Assembly: GCA_027625915.1 (NCBI GenBank)
Contig: JANTQA010000070.1
Span: forward strand, 11,475,001 to 11,539,000
Source: Anaeramoeba flamelloides
Lineage: Eukaryota; Metamonada; Anaeramoebidae
Length of the DNA stretch: 64,000 nt
Direction: 5' to 3'
A model generated the notes under the pieces. It made no database searches, was not told where the DNA came from, and saw only the letters and a list, made by a program, of their open reading frames with translations. The position numbers were made by a program, and so were the translations under genes. Positions 35,524-48,100 of the stretch are shown piece by piece (the first letter of the stretch is position 1; every line of letters starts with the position of its first letter).

Positions 35524-36579
35524 TACTTTCTTCTTTTTTTATTTTTATTTGGTATAAGTATAATTCTGTGAAATATTCATAATATTTGTTTGTAATATCT
35601 CTTTTGTTTTTACTTATTTTTTATGTTATACCCTTTTTTAAATTCCCATTTTTAGAGGTGTGAATTCCTCCTCTTTTTTTTTTTTTTTTTTTTATACTAT
35701 TTGAAAGAGGTACAATGTTCAAAAAAATTTCTAAGAATAAATGGCGTTATTTATTAAAACTTTAAACATTCCCAAAATTGTTTTTCTTAAAAAAAAAAAT
35801 GATATAATTTAACTGAACAAATGTGGTGTTATGAATAAAGTTTTCTAGACAATCTAAAAGATAAGTACATCAAACATTTTAATACTGAGAGTCGGTAACC
35901 AGTTCACAAAATCTTACTAAAATAGGATTCATGAAAGTTAAAAAAAAAAGTTAATAATCACAATCAAAAAAACCTAAAGAACTTCTTATTATTAAAGATA
36001 TCATAATTTATAGATACAGTTTATCTAGATAGTATTTTATAAAAATTTACAAATTTGGAGGGATATTTTATATTTTAAAATTACTTAGCACTGAAAAAAA
36101 CCCAATGGATTAAAAACCTAGCAAATTTTTATTTGTAATTGAACTAAAAATTTATTCTCCATTTAAGTTTAAATATAAATTTATTTCAATAGGTTTAATA
36201 AAGAAAGTCAATTAAAAAAATAAAATATTTTTTTTCTAAACAATTTAAATATTAGATATAAAAACCACAAGTTTTTTTTTTTTTGATATTGTATAAAGTG
36301 GAAATGTATATTAATGAGAAGCATTAGAAAAGTTAAGTAAAATTATTATCCAAAGACATTATTCGACTGATATGTCAATGTATTCCAGTCCGAAGATTAA
36401 AAACAAAACAATTTGAAAGTTTCAGTTCAAATATTTTTATGAAGGAATAAAATCATAATAACAGAACTTACTTTATATTTTGAATTTTATTTTTGAGATT
36501 ATATGTAATATTATCTTTTACGATTTTTCAAATTTATTAAAACAAACAAGATCCACTAAAAAATTTTGATAAATAATAT
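35524..36579. other. Gene-free AT-rich region
   Basis: About 1.05 kb with no supported gene or matched repeat. Confidence 0.5.
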
Positions 36580-37910
36580 TAAGTTTTAATGATAAATTTT
36601 AACCAATTGTGATAAAGTTTTCAAAACAACAATATTAAATACAATCACTATTATTGAAGATTTCTAATTAAAGTTTAAATAATACTATAATTGACACAAA
36701 TAGTTATCTATTTTAAAATCATGAAAATAATCAAAATATCTTAATAATTATCAGTATCAAATGATAACATTTTGATTATAATATAATAGTTTATCATTCT
36801 GGAAAAAAGTGAAACCGAGGAAAAATAGTTAAACATGGCTTTTAATTGTGAACATCATAGAACCTAAAAATTCAAATCAATTAAAAAAAGAACAAACAAA
36901 TTAACCTGCAAATAATCCATTATATTATTTTCAATCAAACCAACAAAAACAATTAAATGTGTTCTTGATTATCAAAATCCAATTATTCGTAATTTTGGAG
37001 ATCGCAAAAATAGTTGATTTTTTCAACGAATTTTTAATAATTGACCAAACAAAAGAAAACTCTGATACCAAAAGATAGTATTTAAACAACATTTGTGGTG
37101 TTAAATCCTTCCTTTTGTCTTTATTTATTTATTTATTCTTTTTTTAATTGATCTTATTTTTCATTTTCATCCAGGTTTTTATTAAAATCTTGTTTCACTT
37201 TTTTTCCCTGATGATAATGGCTTTTAGGTTAATTCAATGATATTTTTTGACAAGAAAATCTGGTTGGATCAAAGATCATGAAAAAAAAATTATTAATTGC
37301 AAATAAAGCAAAAAAAAACCCGATTAAAACAAAGAATCGATCTTGAGTTTTATTATATTTTAATTTGATTTGGTTGGCAGATCGATCGATCCTTTAGATT
37401 AACAAAAATGTAAGAACAAAAGTCACAATCATAGTTTATTAGTCTCTATCATATTATGAAATATTATTAATAAAAAGTTCTCTAAAATAACAAAAGTTTC
37501 TTGTGCTCTTTAAAGAGTGTGTTATTGTGTTTAATCATTTTCATTTTTTTATTATAGTTGTAAGGGAATGAATAATTTTTCATAAGTTTTCTCAATAACC
37601 CAGCCAAATTATACCAATTATTAAGATTGTTTGGATACTTATTTTCTTCTTCTATTTCTTTCTTACTTTATTATTAATTTATTAATTGTTAGATTGATCG
37701 TATTCTACAGAAAACACAAATAGAGAATATAGGGCTTTTTTTTAAACGATCACCTACAAGATTGAAGATTCCAATTTCTTCTTTTTGACAATTTGATGTG
37801 TGAAAGGAAATGAAAAGGTTTCAAAAAACACATTTATTTTTATATTCAAGTATATTGTTGAAATGGTTTATTATTTGTTTGATACATAATTCATTTGTAC
37901 ATTTTTTTTT
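36580..37910 (+). repeat. Family I element, diverged partial copy
   Basis: It starts AAGTTTTAATGATAAAT, the eroded left end of family I, followed by ATTGTGATAAAG-like remnants of the iteron array. It shares internal blocks with 60110-60680: GATCGATCCTTTAGATTAAC, CTTTAAAGAGTGTG, CCAATTATTAAGATT and ATATTCAAGTATATTGTTGA. The right end with its iterons is absent. No coding capacity was seen. Confidence 0.7.
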
Positions 37911-39204
37911 ATTGCAAGACAAATATTCACTTGGTAAAAATATGTTATTCTAAGGTTATTAATAAAGTGAAAATGATTGTTGAGAAATAATTTTGATTTT
38001 TATTGGAATTCTGAAGATCTTCAAGAGGAGATCAAAATGAACATTGTTGTTTTTTTTCTCAACAGTACCTTCATTAAGAATTTGGGTTTTCCTATTTTTA
38101 AGTAAATCTATGGATTGTGATTAGTTTAATTCCAGACAGATATCAACTATTCTTTGATGTTTATTATTCTACTTATTTCTTATTTAATCTTCAAAGGTCA
38201 TTTATAAAAAATATTTGAGATTAGAAAAAAATGTTGGGCATCTTTGACTGAAACAAATTTTAGATTTAAACTTCAATAGGCATTCGTTACAATTGAAAAT
38301 TCAGCAAAACGAACCCTAAAATTAAGATTTCTTCAAAGATAAATTGATAGGCTGATCTTTTTTGAAACCAAGTATAGAGCACAAAAACTGAAAGACAATT
38401 TTCAATAGTCAACTTAATTCTTGGGTCGACCTCGATTTTTTTTGTCAATTCTTTAATAATGAACTAATTTTGATAAAATTCTATATTTGATTTTGTTATC
38501 CCAAATACTACTAGAATTAAAGAAGAAAACTGCAAGATCTATCAGTTCTTCAAAATAATAAATAAAGGGGTTTTATTTTGAAAATAATCCCATTCTACAA
38601 TCTAAAAAAATATCGAATAATAAGTATTCTTAAATATCTGAAATAATTCTTTTTTATATACTAATACAATTTCATCAAGGTAGAATTCATTTTGAGTATT
38701 TTATATGACTAAAATTCAATTTTTAAATTTATTTGTCAAATTAAAAACTTTTTAAAAATCAAAAGTAATTTTTGACAAATAAAAAAATCAAAAGAAACGA
38801 AATTTTCAAACAGAGACAATACAGATGATCTCCAAAATTCACACCCAACAACAGCTATAACAGCACACCTCTTTAAATATTGCTTTAGTTTTGAAATAGT
38901 TCGAAGATAAGAAGATATATTAGTGAATGAAGAAACACTAAAAATTGAAAATTGCAGAACAACATTTTGAGGTAAAAAAAAAACTTTCCATACTTTAATG
39001 ATCAGAACTTTAAATTGAAGAAACCCACACAACCATTCTTTTCTTTATATAAATAACAAATTAATTCCAAATAGAGGAAAAATAAACCGTAAATTTTTAA
39101 TCGAGGTCGATTCCTTCATTTTATTTTCTTTGTTAATTTGTTTTTTTTTTTGTTTTTTTTTTTTGGCAGTTTTCCTTTTTTTTTAATTTTTGTTAAGATT
39201 GATC
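37911..39204. repeat. Gene-free region, possible weak element R
   Basis: TCGACCTCGATT near 38433 and its complement AATCGAGGTCGA near 39100 form a short inverted pair about 690 bases apart, which might mark an old element. No second copy was seen. A 98-codon minus-strand frame at 38736-39032 has no recognisable domain and is not called. Confidence 0.3.
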
Positions 39205-39876
39205 TTAACTTATTCCTTTTTCGTATATTCCTTTAACGTGAATAATTTTACCAGACTTCGTTAAATTCACAAACGTTATGGATTGAGGAACAAAAAATTT
39301 TGGATCTTTATTTGTCTTTCTGTTGATTTTTCTCTTTCTCGGGGTGTCTTCAATCTGTGGCGCAATTTGGCCACCAAGGCCTAGCCGGTTTGGCCGGAAA
39401 TAAATTCAATTGGTTGTTTTAAACCATTACCCCTTCTGCCAATGGCATTCCCTTTACCCTTCCAACCCATTCCGAGCACTGGTGCTGTCCCAAAGTCTTT
39501 GACCGGGATCTTGTAATAATCGTTCTGAGAGGTGGCTTTGGGTAATAACTGTAATTCTGATTAAAAGACGGAAACTTTTTTGTTTGTTTGGCACTGTTTT
39601 TCTTTTTGGTTTGCTAGCAATTTTTTCTTTTTCATTAAAAGTGAGTTTAAGCCTGTTGAGGGTATTTGGTTTTGCTTTTGATCTGTTTTTTTTTCATTTT
39701 CTTTTGTTTTTTCGATTTCCCCTTTGTGGATCTCTTTTTTCCTTTTCTTTTTCTTTCAGATCTTTGCTTTCAATCTTTTGTTTTTGGTCTTCAAACAGTC
39801 TAGTTTGCTTTTGAAGTGGAATAATTAATGGTTTTTTTGATTTTTCGTTTGTTATTATTTTCATTAGATGTGACAA
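39205..39876 (-). pseudogene. Broken SPP2/GPKOW-type G-patch splicing-factor gene
   Basis: The minus strand encodes YYKIPVKDFGTAPVLGMGWK then GNAIGRRGNGLKQPIEFIS. One base out of frame it continues RPNRLGLGGQIAPQIEDTPR and KFFVPQSITFVNLTKSGKII, stopping at 39205-39207. This is the G-patch_2 signature of the SPP2/GPKOW/MOS2 family (IPV..FG...L.GMGW, then RP..LGLG). These proteins activate the spliceosomal helicase Prp2/DHX16 (family knowledge). A one-base loss in a C run near 39395-39400 separates the two halves, and an in-frame TAA at 39561-39563 cuts the upstream part. A 60-codon frame at 39694-39876 (KKPLIIPLQKQTRLFEDQ) could be more of its N-terminus. GC content is locally higher than in the flanks. 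The gene looks inactive, though an assembly indel could explain the frame change alone. Confidence 0.65.
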
Positions 39877-40019
39877 TCTCCTTTTTTGTTTTTTGTTTTT
39901 GTGTTTGAAATATTTTGTTTGATTTTCATTTTCTTCCTCTTCCTTTTATTCTAGATCTTCCTTTAAGTCTTGATTTTTTCGAATTCAGAGAAAAATTAAT
40001 TTTACTCAATCAAATTCAA

Positions 40020-40230
40020 ATGTTAAAAAAATGATTTCACTACATAAAAATCTCATTCCATTAATACAGCTATTAGCCTTTTCAAACTTTCAAACACTTT
40101 CAGTCAATTTATAACAATTTTAAATCCTTTCCAACACTTTCAAAGACGAAATGTGTTCAAAAAGTGAAAAGTTTTGTCAAAGTCACAAGTTTTTTGTAAA
40201 GTTGATGATTTTTGAAAAACATTTTTTATT
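40020..40230 (+). repeat. Right-part fragment of family I
   Basis: It contains TTTCAAACTTTCAAACACTT, then AAAGTGAAAAGTTTTGTCAA and a GTAAAGTTGATGATTTTTGA block, matching 60740-60900 and the inverse of 2800-2930. The iteron array and terminus do not follow. Confidence 0.6.
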
Positions 40231-40257
40231 TTTTCTTTATAATCTTTTTTTCGAACA

Positions 40258-40536
40258 AAATTCTTTTGTTCGTTAAAAAGATCAATTGTTCAAAGTCTGA
40301 TGACTGAAAAAACAATTCTTGGCTTAGTTGAAAAGAGTTGGAAAAAGAAACCAAGAACAACGTCTCGGGTAAAAATCCTTTTAAAAATGCTATATCAAAC
40401 AAGTCATCACAAAACATCCTTAAATTAAAATGCTTCTAATAACTCTACTTTATAGGAGTCGCTTAGTAGATGGAATCTTCAGTTTAGCAACTTTGTTTTT
40501 GATCAAATTTCCTCCATTGATTTAGCAAATTTATCG
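40258..40536 (+). other. Two possible exons of an unrecognised gene
   Basis: An open stretch reading SLMTEKTILGLVEKSWKKKP ends at a GTAAAAATCC donor near 40369. A TTTATAG acceptor at ~40449-40455 is followed by 27 in-frame codons, ESLSRWNLQFSNFVFDQISS then IDLANLS, ending at a good donor, GTGAGT (40537). The pieces join in phase. No domain is recognised and no further exons are convincing, so this may be a gene remnant or chance. Confidence 0.25.
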
Positions 40537-40955
40537 GTGAGTGATTTAAAACTAATCAAGACAATAGTGTTGTATTTTACAAAAACATTTAATTCGCTAA
40601 AGAAAACGCCACCTAAAAGTAATAATTGTTTTTTTTCAAAAAAAAAAAAAAAAAGAAAAACAAAACAACATTTCATAAATCTTCAAGTTAATGTTAGTAT
40701 TAATGTCATCAAGTACAAAAAGATCACAAACTCTGAGTATAACTTTTTACTTGTTTTTTTACAGTTGTACACCCTTTTGATCCAACAAATTCTGATTTTA
40801 ACTGATTTGCATTTATTCCAATAAAACAAAAAAAAAAAAGTTCATTATTTTTCAAAAATTTTTTTTCTTTTTCAAAAACGGTTTTGGATGAATTAAAATT
40901 TATTCTCAATTTACAAAAGCTTTTTTTAAATTGTTGAACAAACTTTCTTGTAAAT

Positions 40956-41195
40956 TTAATTTTGCTTTGGGAAAGCTTGATTCTTTTTCCATTCATATTT
41001 TTTTTCTTGTTGTTGCTGAAATTTTAAATAACAAAGAATTGTTCCATTAGCTTCTAATGATTTTTTATCAAAAGTAAAAACTTGCCACTCGGTTATAAAC
41101 TGAAAATTTTGTAATTGTTCAAACACTAAAGAATATTCTTTCTGTGAGGGATCAAAAAGAATAATGAATGTTGATACAATGAAGCAGAACAACAA
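40956..41195 (-). other. Possible exon or gene remnant
   Basis: An 80-codon open stretch with balanced amino acid use (LFDPSQKEYSLVFEQLQNFQ, FITEWQVFTFDKKSLEANG) unlike the Lys/Phe/Ile noise of neighbouring frames. It lacks an ATG start and no family is recognised. Confidence 0.25.
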
Positions 41196-41544
41196 TTATA
41201 GGCCTTTAACAAATTAAGTGTTTAAGATGCTATCAATTATTTCGGATACAGTCCTAGCACTTTTTAACTCACACTCTCATTAATCCAATAATGCACAAAA
41301 AAAAAATAATAGAACTTTCACAAATAACCATTTTTACTTGGATTTTTTGAGTATTTTCTTTATTTTTGGTTTCAAGCGAAAATTTTCTCTATCAAGATCA
41401 TAAAAATTTCAAAAAATTGTATGAACCAAACAAAAAACCAAAAAATATCTAATAAAATTTGTAAACGAAAAAGCTAATACAAGGACTCATAAAAAATTTT
41501 CTTGTTGATGCCGTTCTAAAAATCACGAAAGTTTAACTAAAAAT

Positions 41545-41605
41545 CTTTTATTTAAGGCATTATATTTATATTCTAGTAAAACAATTTGTGTAAATAAAAA
41601 TTCAA
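41545..41605 (+). repeat. Family C fragment
   Basis: TTTAAGGCATTATATTTATA, then TTCTAGTAAAAC and AAAATTCAAAAAATC, resemble the central part of the family C hairpin (compare 20860-20930). Outer arms are missing. Confidence 0.4.
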
Positions 41606-41947
41606 AAAATCTTTTATTTAAGGGAGTAGGCACATTATACCAATTTGGAGTGCCACAGTTTATACGAAATCGAACCATTAAAATAATTCCCAAAACAAAA
41701 TAAATGAATGTTTAAAGAAAAAGAAGAGTATCAGATATCCTTGTATAATATATTTACATACCGATTAAAAATTGGAAATCAAAAAAAATGAAAAAATAAA
41801 AATCATTTATATATATATTCTTATATTAACATTTGATATAATTACTTCTACTTTACTTTATATTTATTTTTAATTATGAATTGAAAAACTTTTTATTTGA
41901 AAATTTTTGAGAAACAAATTACTTTTTATTTCTAAAGAATTCCCAAA

Positions 41948-44329
41948 ATGAATTTTAATAATTTCCTATTTATATTTAATTCATCTAATTCTATTTTGGT
42001 TCAGAAAATCCGATATTTTATGAATTCTTTTTCAATCAAAAATGTAGATTTAACGAATGTTTTGTTGGGTTTTAAAATTATTTATTTATTTTCCAAGCAA
42101 ACTATAAAAACTCAAAATAATTCTGAATTCTGATTTAAATTTTTTTTTTTTAAGGCACAATTAAATATAAGGAACATATTAACTTTTTATAAAAGATTAT
42201 TTTTTGAGTTGAAAAAAAAAGATTGTTTGCTATTATGGGATATCTTTTTTTTTTTTTTTATTTGAACTTTTTCACATTGTTCTGATTCGTCAACAGGTTT
42301 ATTAGAAGATATATAGTATATGGGCGGTGATAATTTTAAAAAAATTGTAGAAAAAAGTAATTTTTTTCAAAATCCATAAATCCTGTCCAGAATGGCTTAT
42401 GTATAAAAAATTCTCAAAACAAAATCTTAAAAAAATTAAAACTTTTATTGTTTCTTTTATAATTAACTAATATTAAAATAGTTCTTCAACAAACCACATT
42501 TAATAATTCATTTAAAAAGAAATTTCAAGATTGTTTAATAATTTCAAATCTTCAAAGAATATTCCAATCCATATTTACTATAAAAGATAAAACCATAATT
42601 TCCAAATGTTTACAAGCATTAAATGACAATTTTCAAATTTGTATTAAAGTTTTAACATCAATTAAAAATTTAATTGAACAAGATAATGGAATTAAAAAAA
42701 AGGAAAACAAATTTGGGCTTTGCTGTGCATTTTTTATTTTGGATTTGTATTTGATTCAAATAATTGATTTTTTTCATGATGATCTTTGTTTTAGCCAAAT
42801 ATTTCCACAAAAAATCCAAATTATTTTTTTTGAACAGTTGATTACTTTATTGCAACAATTAATTCAAATTAATAATTATTTAATTTATTCACATAAAGAA
42901 TACGAGATATTACAACAAATATTTCAATTAATAGAAATCTTTTATCGAAGAATTAAAAACCATCATCTTGATAATTATCAACAAAATATTAAGAATAAGA
43001 ATAAGAATAAGAATAAGGTCAATCAAAATAAAAACTATTATACAACAATAATTGAAACGATTTTTTCGTTTTATCAATTGAAACCACAAAAGCATAATGA
43101 ATTCAAACCTTCTTTAAATTTCGAAAATCTCTTAACGACAGAAGAATCTGATTTAATTTTTGAATTTTTAAAAAATAAAAAACAATATTTGTATAATTTC
43201 AATTTCAAATCAACAATATTAAGTGACAAGAAAAGGTTACTTTGGGAATACAGTATAAAGGTGTTTTGTTTTGATTTTTTTAAAGAGTTGGTTTGTGAAA
43301 ATTTTGAGAATTTTTCAAGTGATTTTCTTAATTTAAATTTACAACCTCTTATTGAATTATTTTTCTGGGTTGCATTTAATTTTTTGCCAAATAACGATGA
43401 AAATGAAACTATTTATGATTATGAAACTTCACAAAAAATTGAAATAGAAATAAATAAGAAAACAATCGGGGTGAAAGAAAAGGAACGAGGTGCACAAATT
43501 AATTTAAAAAAGAATAATATTGAAATTCTGATCCCAAAAATGAAAAAATGTATTTGCAATGAATTTTTAACAAAAATATTTCAAACTTGCCAATTTATTC
43601 TGAATTATCTTGTAAAAAAATTTAATGATCTTATTATTTCGAGGAAATTTTTTCAAAAATTATTTTTAGTTCTTTTTAAATGCTTTCAAAATAATAATAA
43701 TTTTAAATTAATTGAAATTAAAAAACTTCAGCAATTTATTTTAATAAATAATCTTTCATTTCAATTCCAATTTATGAATTTTCTTTTAAATAATATTTCA
43801 GAAAATACAATAAATCTTTTTTTAGAAATAAAACCTTGGAAATTTTTATTATCTACCTATTTTTTTCCAAATGATTTAATTCTTAATGACAACAAAAATG
43901 AGAATAAATTAAGGTACAAATGCCAAAAAATGATATTTAAATTAATTGAATTTTTTGGGACAAATACCAATTTAAAAAATAATGAAATTTTAATAAATAC
44001 TTTATTAACTTTTATTTTTGAAAATTTTTTAAAGAATAATAACTATAGTAAAAATTGTTTTTATTGTTTAATTAATATTTTGGAAAATAATGCCGAAAAG
44101 ACTATAGAATCATTTTTAATTGAAAAAAATAAATTATTAATGATGAAAATAATTTTAAGAATAACAAATATTCCATTTTTCAATAAAAATTTTGATTACA
44201 GTAATGATAATGTAAACAAGGATTATTTTAATAATTTTGTTAAAAAAAATGATGAAAACAAGGAAAAAGATAATGATGAGAACGATGGTGGAGATAACCA
44301 AAACTATAATAACAATAATAGTAATAATA

Positions 44330-44397
<68 letters not shown>

Positions 44398-45101
44398 CCT
44401 GTTGCTGTTAAAGAAGAAGAAAGTGAAAAAAAATATTTATATTTAATTTTAAAACTTTTTAAAAAATTGTATTTTAATCAAGGAAATTTTTTTTCATTTC
44501 AAATGATTAATTTAAACCCAATTTTGATAAATGATTGGATTTGTAATTGTTTTCATTTCAAAATAGGATATTGTGTTTCTAAACATATTTTAGAGTTATT
44601 ATGGTATTTGTCAACGATTTTTGAATTGAATAAACAAATAAAGAATAATTTGAAAGATTTTGGTAATAATTTAATTCAATATAGCCAAACAATAAAAGAT
44701 CAAAGTAATCTTGAAATCAATAAATATTTAATCTTAAAAAATATTTTAAAAGAATTAAAAAAAATTATAAAGAAAACCCCATTATTTTTTTTAACATTAT
44801 TTCCAAACAAAAATTTTTTTATGTATTTAAATAATGCTTTAAGGAATGACAATATAAACGCACAGTTAATTTACATTAATTTAAAAATATTAATAAATTG
44901 TTTAAAAATTAATCCATTATTAAAAATTGAATTTAATAATCAAATCGAGTTTAATAAAGCAATTACAAATTCATTCAAAAAAATTATTTTCAAATTAAAT
45001 TTTGAAAAACAAAAGAAAATTTATAAATTATTTTTAAAAATTTTATTAAAAAAAACAAACATCTATATTAACACCAACCCTAATAATGGCAGTATTAATA
45101 A

Positions 45102-45170
<69 letters not shown>

Positions 45171-48100
45171 TAATAAAAATAAAAATAAAAGCAATAACCA
45201 AAATAATGTAAATGATCATCTAGAAAAGGAAATGAATAATTATAAAGAGATCATTCAAACACCAATGTTGATATTAACACTATTTGAAGCTTTTAAACAT
45301 ATTCATTATTTTTTAAAAAAATTGTTAAACAAGTTTAAAAAATTATTAAATCAAAACTCATATAATCTATTAATTTGTAGTAAATTCAAATTTTTTGAAT
45401 TTTGTTGGGAACATTTTTTATTATACAAGTATCAGGATTGTAGAAATGATTTTTTATTTTTAATTAATTTAATGATTTCAAACTATATTTCGATTCCACA
45501 ATTTAAATATTTTTTAAAAAAAATCAATATATTCAATTCTATTGATAAAACAAGCACACTAAATAATAAGGAAAGTAATAAAAGTAACAAGAAATTAAAT
45601 ATTAATCTATTTTTGACAATTATGAAAAATTATTATTTATTCAAAAAACAAAAATTAATAGACATTGAAAAAAACCCAAATAATTATTTTATCTTTAATG
45701 GGGTTAATTCAACACTATTACCAAATCCATTTGAGTTAAATCAAAAAAAATTCACATTTTGTTGTTGGATGAAAATTAATAAAAACTTGAATAACGATCT
45801 AGAAAAAAAATTAACAGTTTTCAATTTTATTGATCAAGGGAATAAATATAATATTAAGTGTTCATTGTTAATTAAAAAATTTAATATAAAATTCATATAT
45901 GAAATAATTGCTCAGGAAAATAAAAAAATTGTTATTAATCTCAATGATAATCTTGGTAATGAATTTCAAAATGATAAAGATGGGGGATTCAATTTCAAAA
46001 AATGGTTTTTTTTATCGATATCAAATAACCCAAAGGGTGAATTAAAATTAATTATAAATAATAAAAAATATATTAAAAAAAATTCAAAAAATTCATTAGA
46101 AAAAAATTTAAAGTTTCAAATAAATTCAATAGGGTCTGAATGTTTGTTAATTAATGATAAATTATTCAAAAATAGCAATTATTTTTTTGGTGAAATTGGT
46201 AATGTCTGGTTATTTAAAGATAATTTTAAAGACAATGTTATTCAACAAATTTATAATTTAGGATACAATTATGATAAAAATTTCGAGCCTTCTCAAGAAT
46301 CTTTAGAAAGGTTTAGTGCTCTAGATATTTATATTTATAGGGATATCAATAATAATATCAGTCAAAACACCGATGAAATCAAGATAAATACTAATAATAC
46401 CGAAAATAATATACATAATAATAACATTAATGTAAATCATGGCAATGATTTCAAAGGCAATAACATGTATAATGGTGGTAATGATGAGTATAATAAGAAT
46501 AACCAGAACAATGGCGATAATAATAACGACAACGGCAATGATAGTAAAAACGATAAAAATCCAGAATTTAATTTTTTCCGTTCGATATTTCACTTATTAA
46601 TTTTCCACTTAAATCCTTTAATCAAAAATGACTATTATTCTTTTGATAGTGCCATTCATGAAAATACAATTGATTGTAAAAATATACAAATAATTAATTA
46701 TATTGAATCTAATTCAAAGGAGTTATTAAATACTTTAGGTGGTCTTAATTTTTTTTTTTCAATTATTATTCATATAGATCGTAATAATTTAATTCAAAAT
46801 AAAAAACAATTAATCATTGAATTATTTAAAATATTATTTAAATTAATGGATGATATTTTTCAAGATGGGGAAGATTATAAAAATAATTACAAAGATGTAT
46901 TATTATTAAAATATTTATTAAAAAAAATCACACCTAATTTATTGACATTAAATTTATTAAAAAAATTTCAAAAATTCTTATTAAATTTCAAGGGCAACAG
47001 AAAAATATTAAAAAAATTTTTAAAAGAAATCATTTTGGATTTTGATATTTGGATTTATTGTGAACCTCCGATTCAATTATTTCTTCTCCAAAATATAATT
47101 TGTGGTACAATCATGTTAAATAAGAAAATGAATAAATATTTAAAAGTTAAACAATTAATTGATATTTTTATACATTATTATTGGAGAGTACATTCAAATT
47201 TTTCAAAATGTTATAATCCTAAAATTATCAAAAAATATGAAAACGATAATGATGATGAAAATGATGATGATGATAATAATAATAAGGATAATAATAATAA
47301 TGATGATGATGACAAAAATAATGACAATGATTTCTTGTTATTTTATCGTCCAAAAAAAAATATTTTAAAACAAATTAGAAATAATATTTTCCAATTAATC
47401 AATACCATTATGTATCAAAGGAAAAATAATAAAATAATAAAAACGAGTTTAGAAAATTTAATTCGATATTGTTGTGAAATGAAAGATTATAGAAAAGAAA
47501 TCATTGACATTTTAGAATTTTTTGATTTAAATTTAAATAATAATAATTTACAATTAATTGAAAATTTAATTTCATTTAATGTTTTCCCTCCTTTCATTAT
47601 ATTATGCATGTCTAGAGATTTAAAGATTAGAGAAAGAAGTTTAATAATTATTTCGAAATTATATAATAATTTTTTAATTACAAGCGACTATAAACTTCAA
47701 TTTGAAAGGGGTTTGCCATATTTGGAAAATATTATTTTTTCAAAACAATGCAATAAATTTTTTTTAGATATATTTTTAAAGATCTTTAATAATAATTTTT
47801 ATTTGGATAAAATTCAAAACCCCTATATCTTAAATTCCATTTTTGAGTTTTTCCAAATGTATTTAGATCAAAATTCATTCAATTATTTCAAAAAAATTTC
47901 TGAATTATTTAATAATTATAAAAATTGTCAAATTATTATTTATAATGTGAAGAATTGGCCGCTAATTATTTTTAAAATTATTAATATTGATTTAATAAAT
48001 CAATTTAATGATGATTTAAAAAAAATTGCAATTTTAAAAAACATTATTAAGAATCCCAAAAAGGAGAGTAAGAATAAGAATATCATGGGTGAAGAAATGA

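Noticed and set aside
38736-39032. A 98-codon minus-strand frame
   Set aside because: No recognisable motif, and it lies inside what may be an old repeat.
44323-45167. AAT repeats as non-coding microsatellites
   Set aside because: Both tracts lie in frame within the long BEACH exon and encode Asn, so they are coding repeats.
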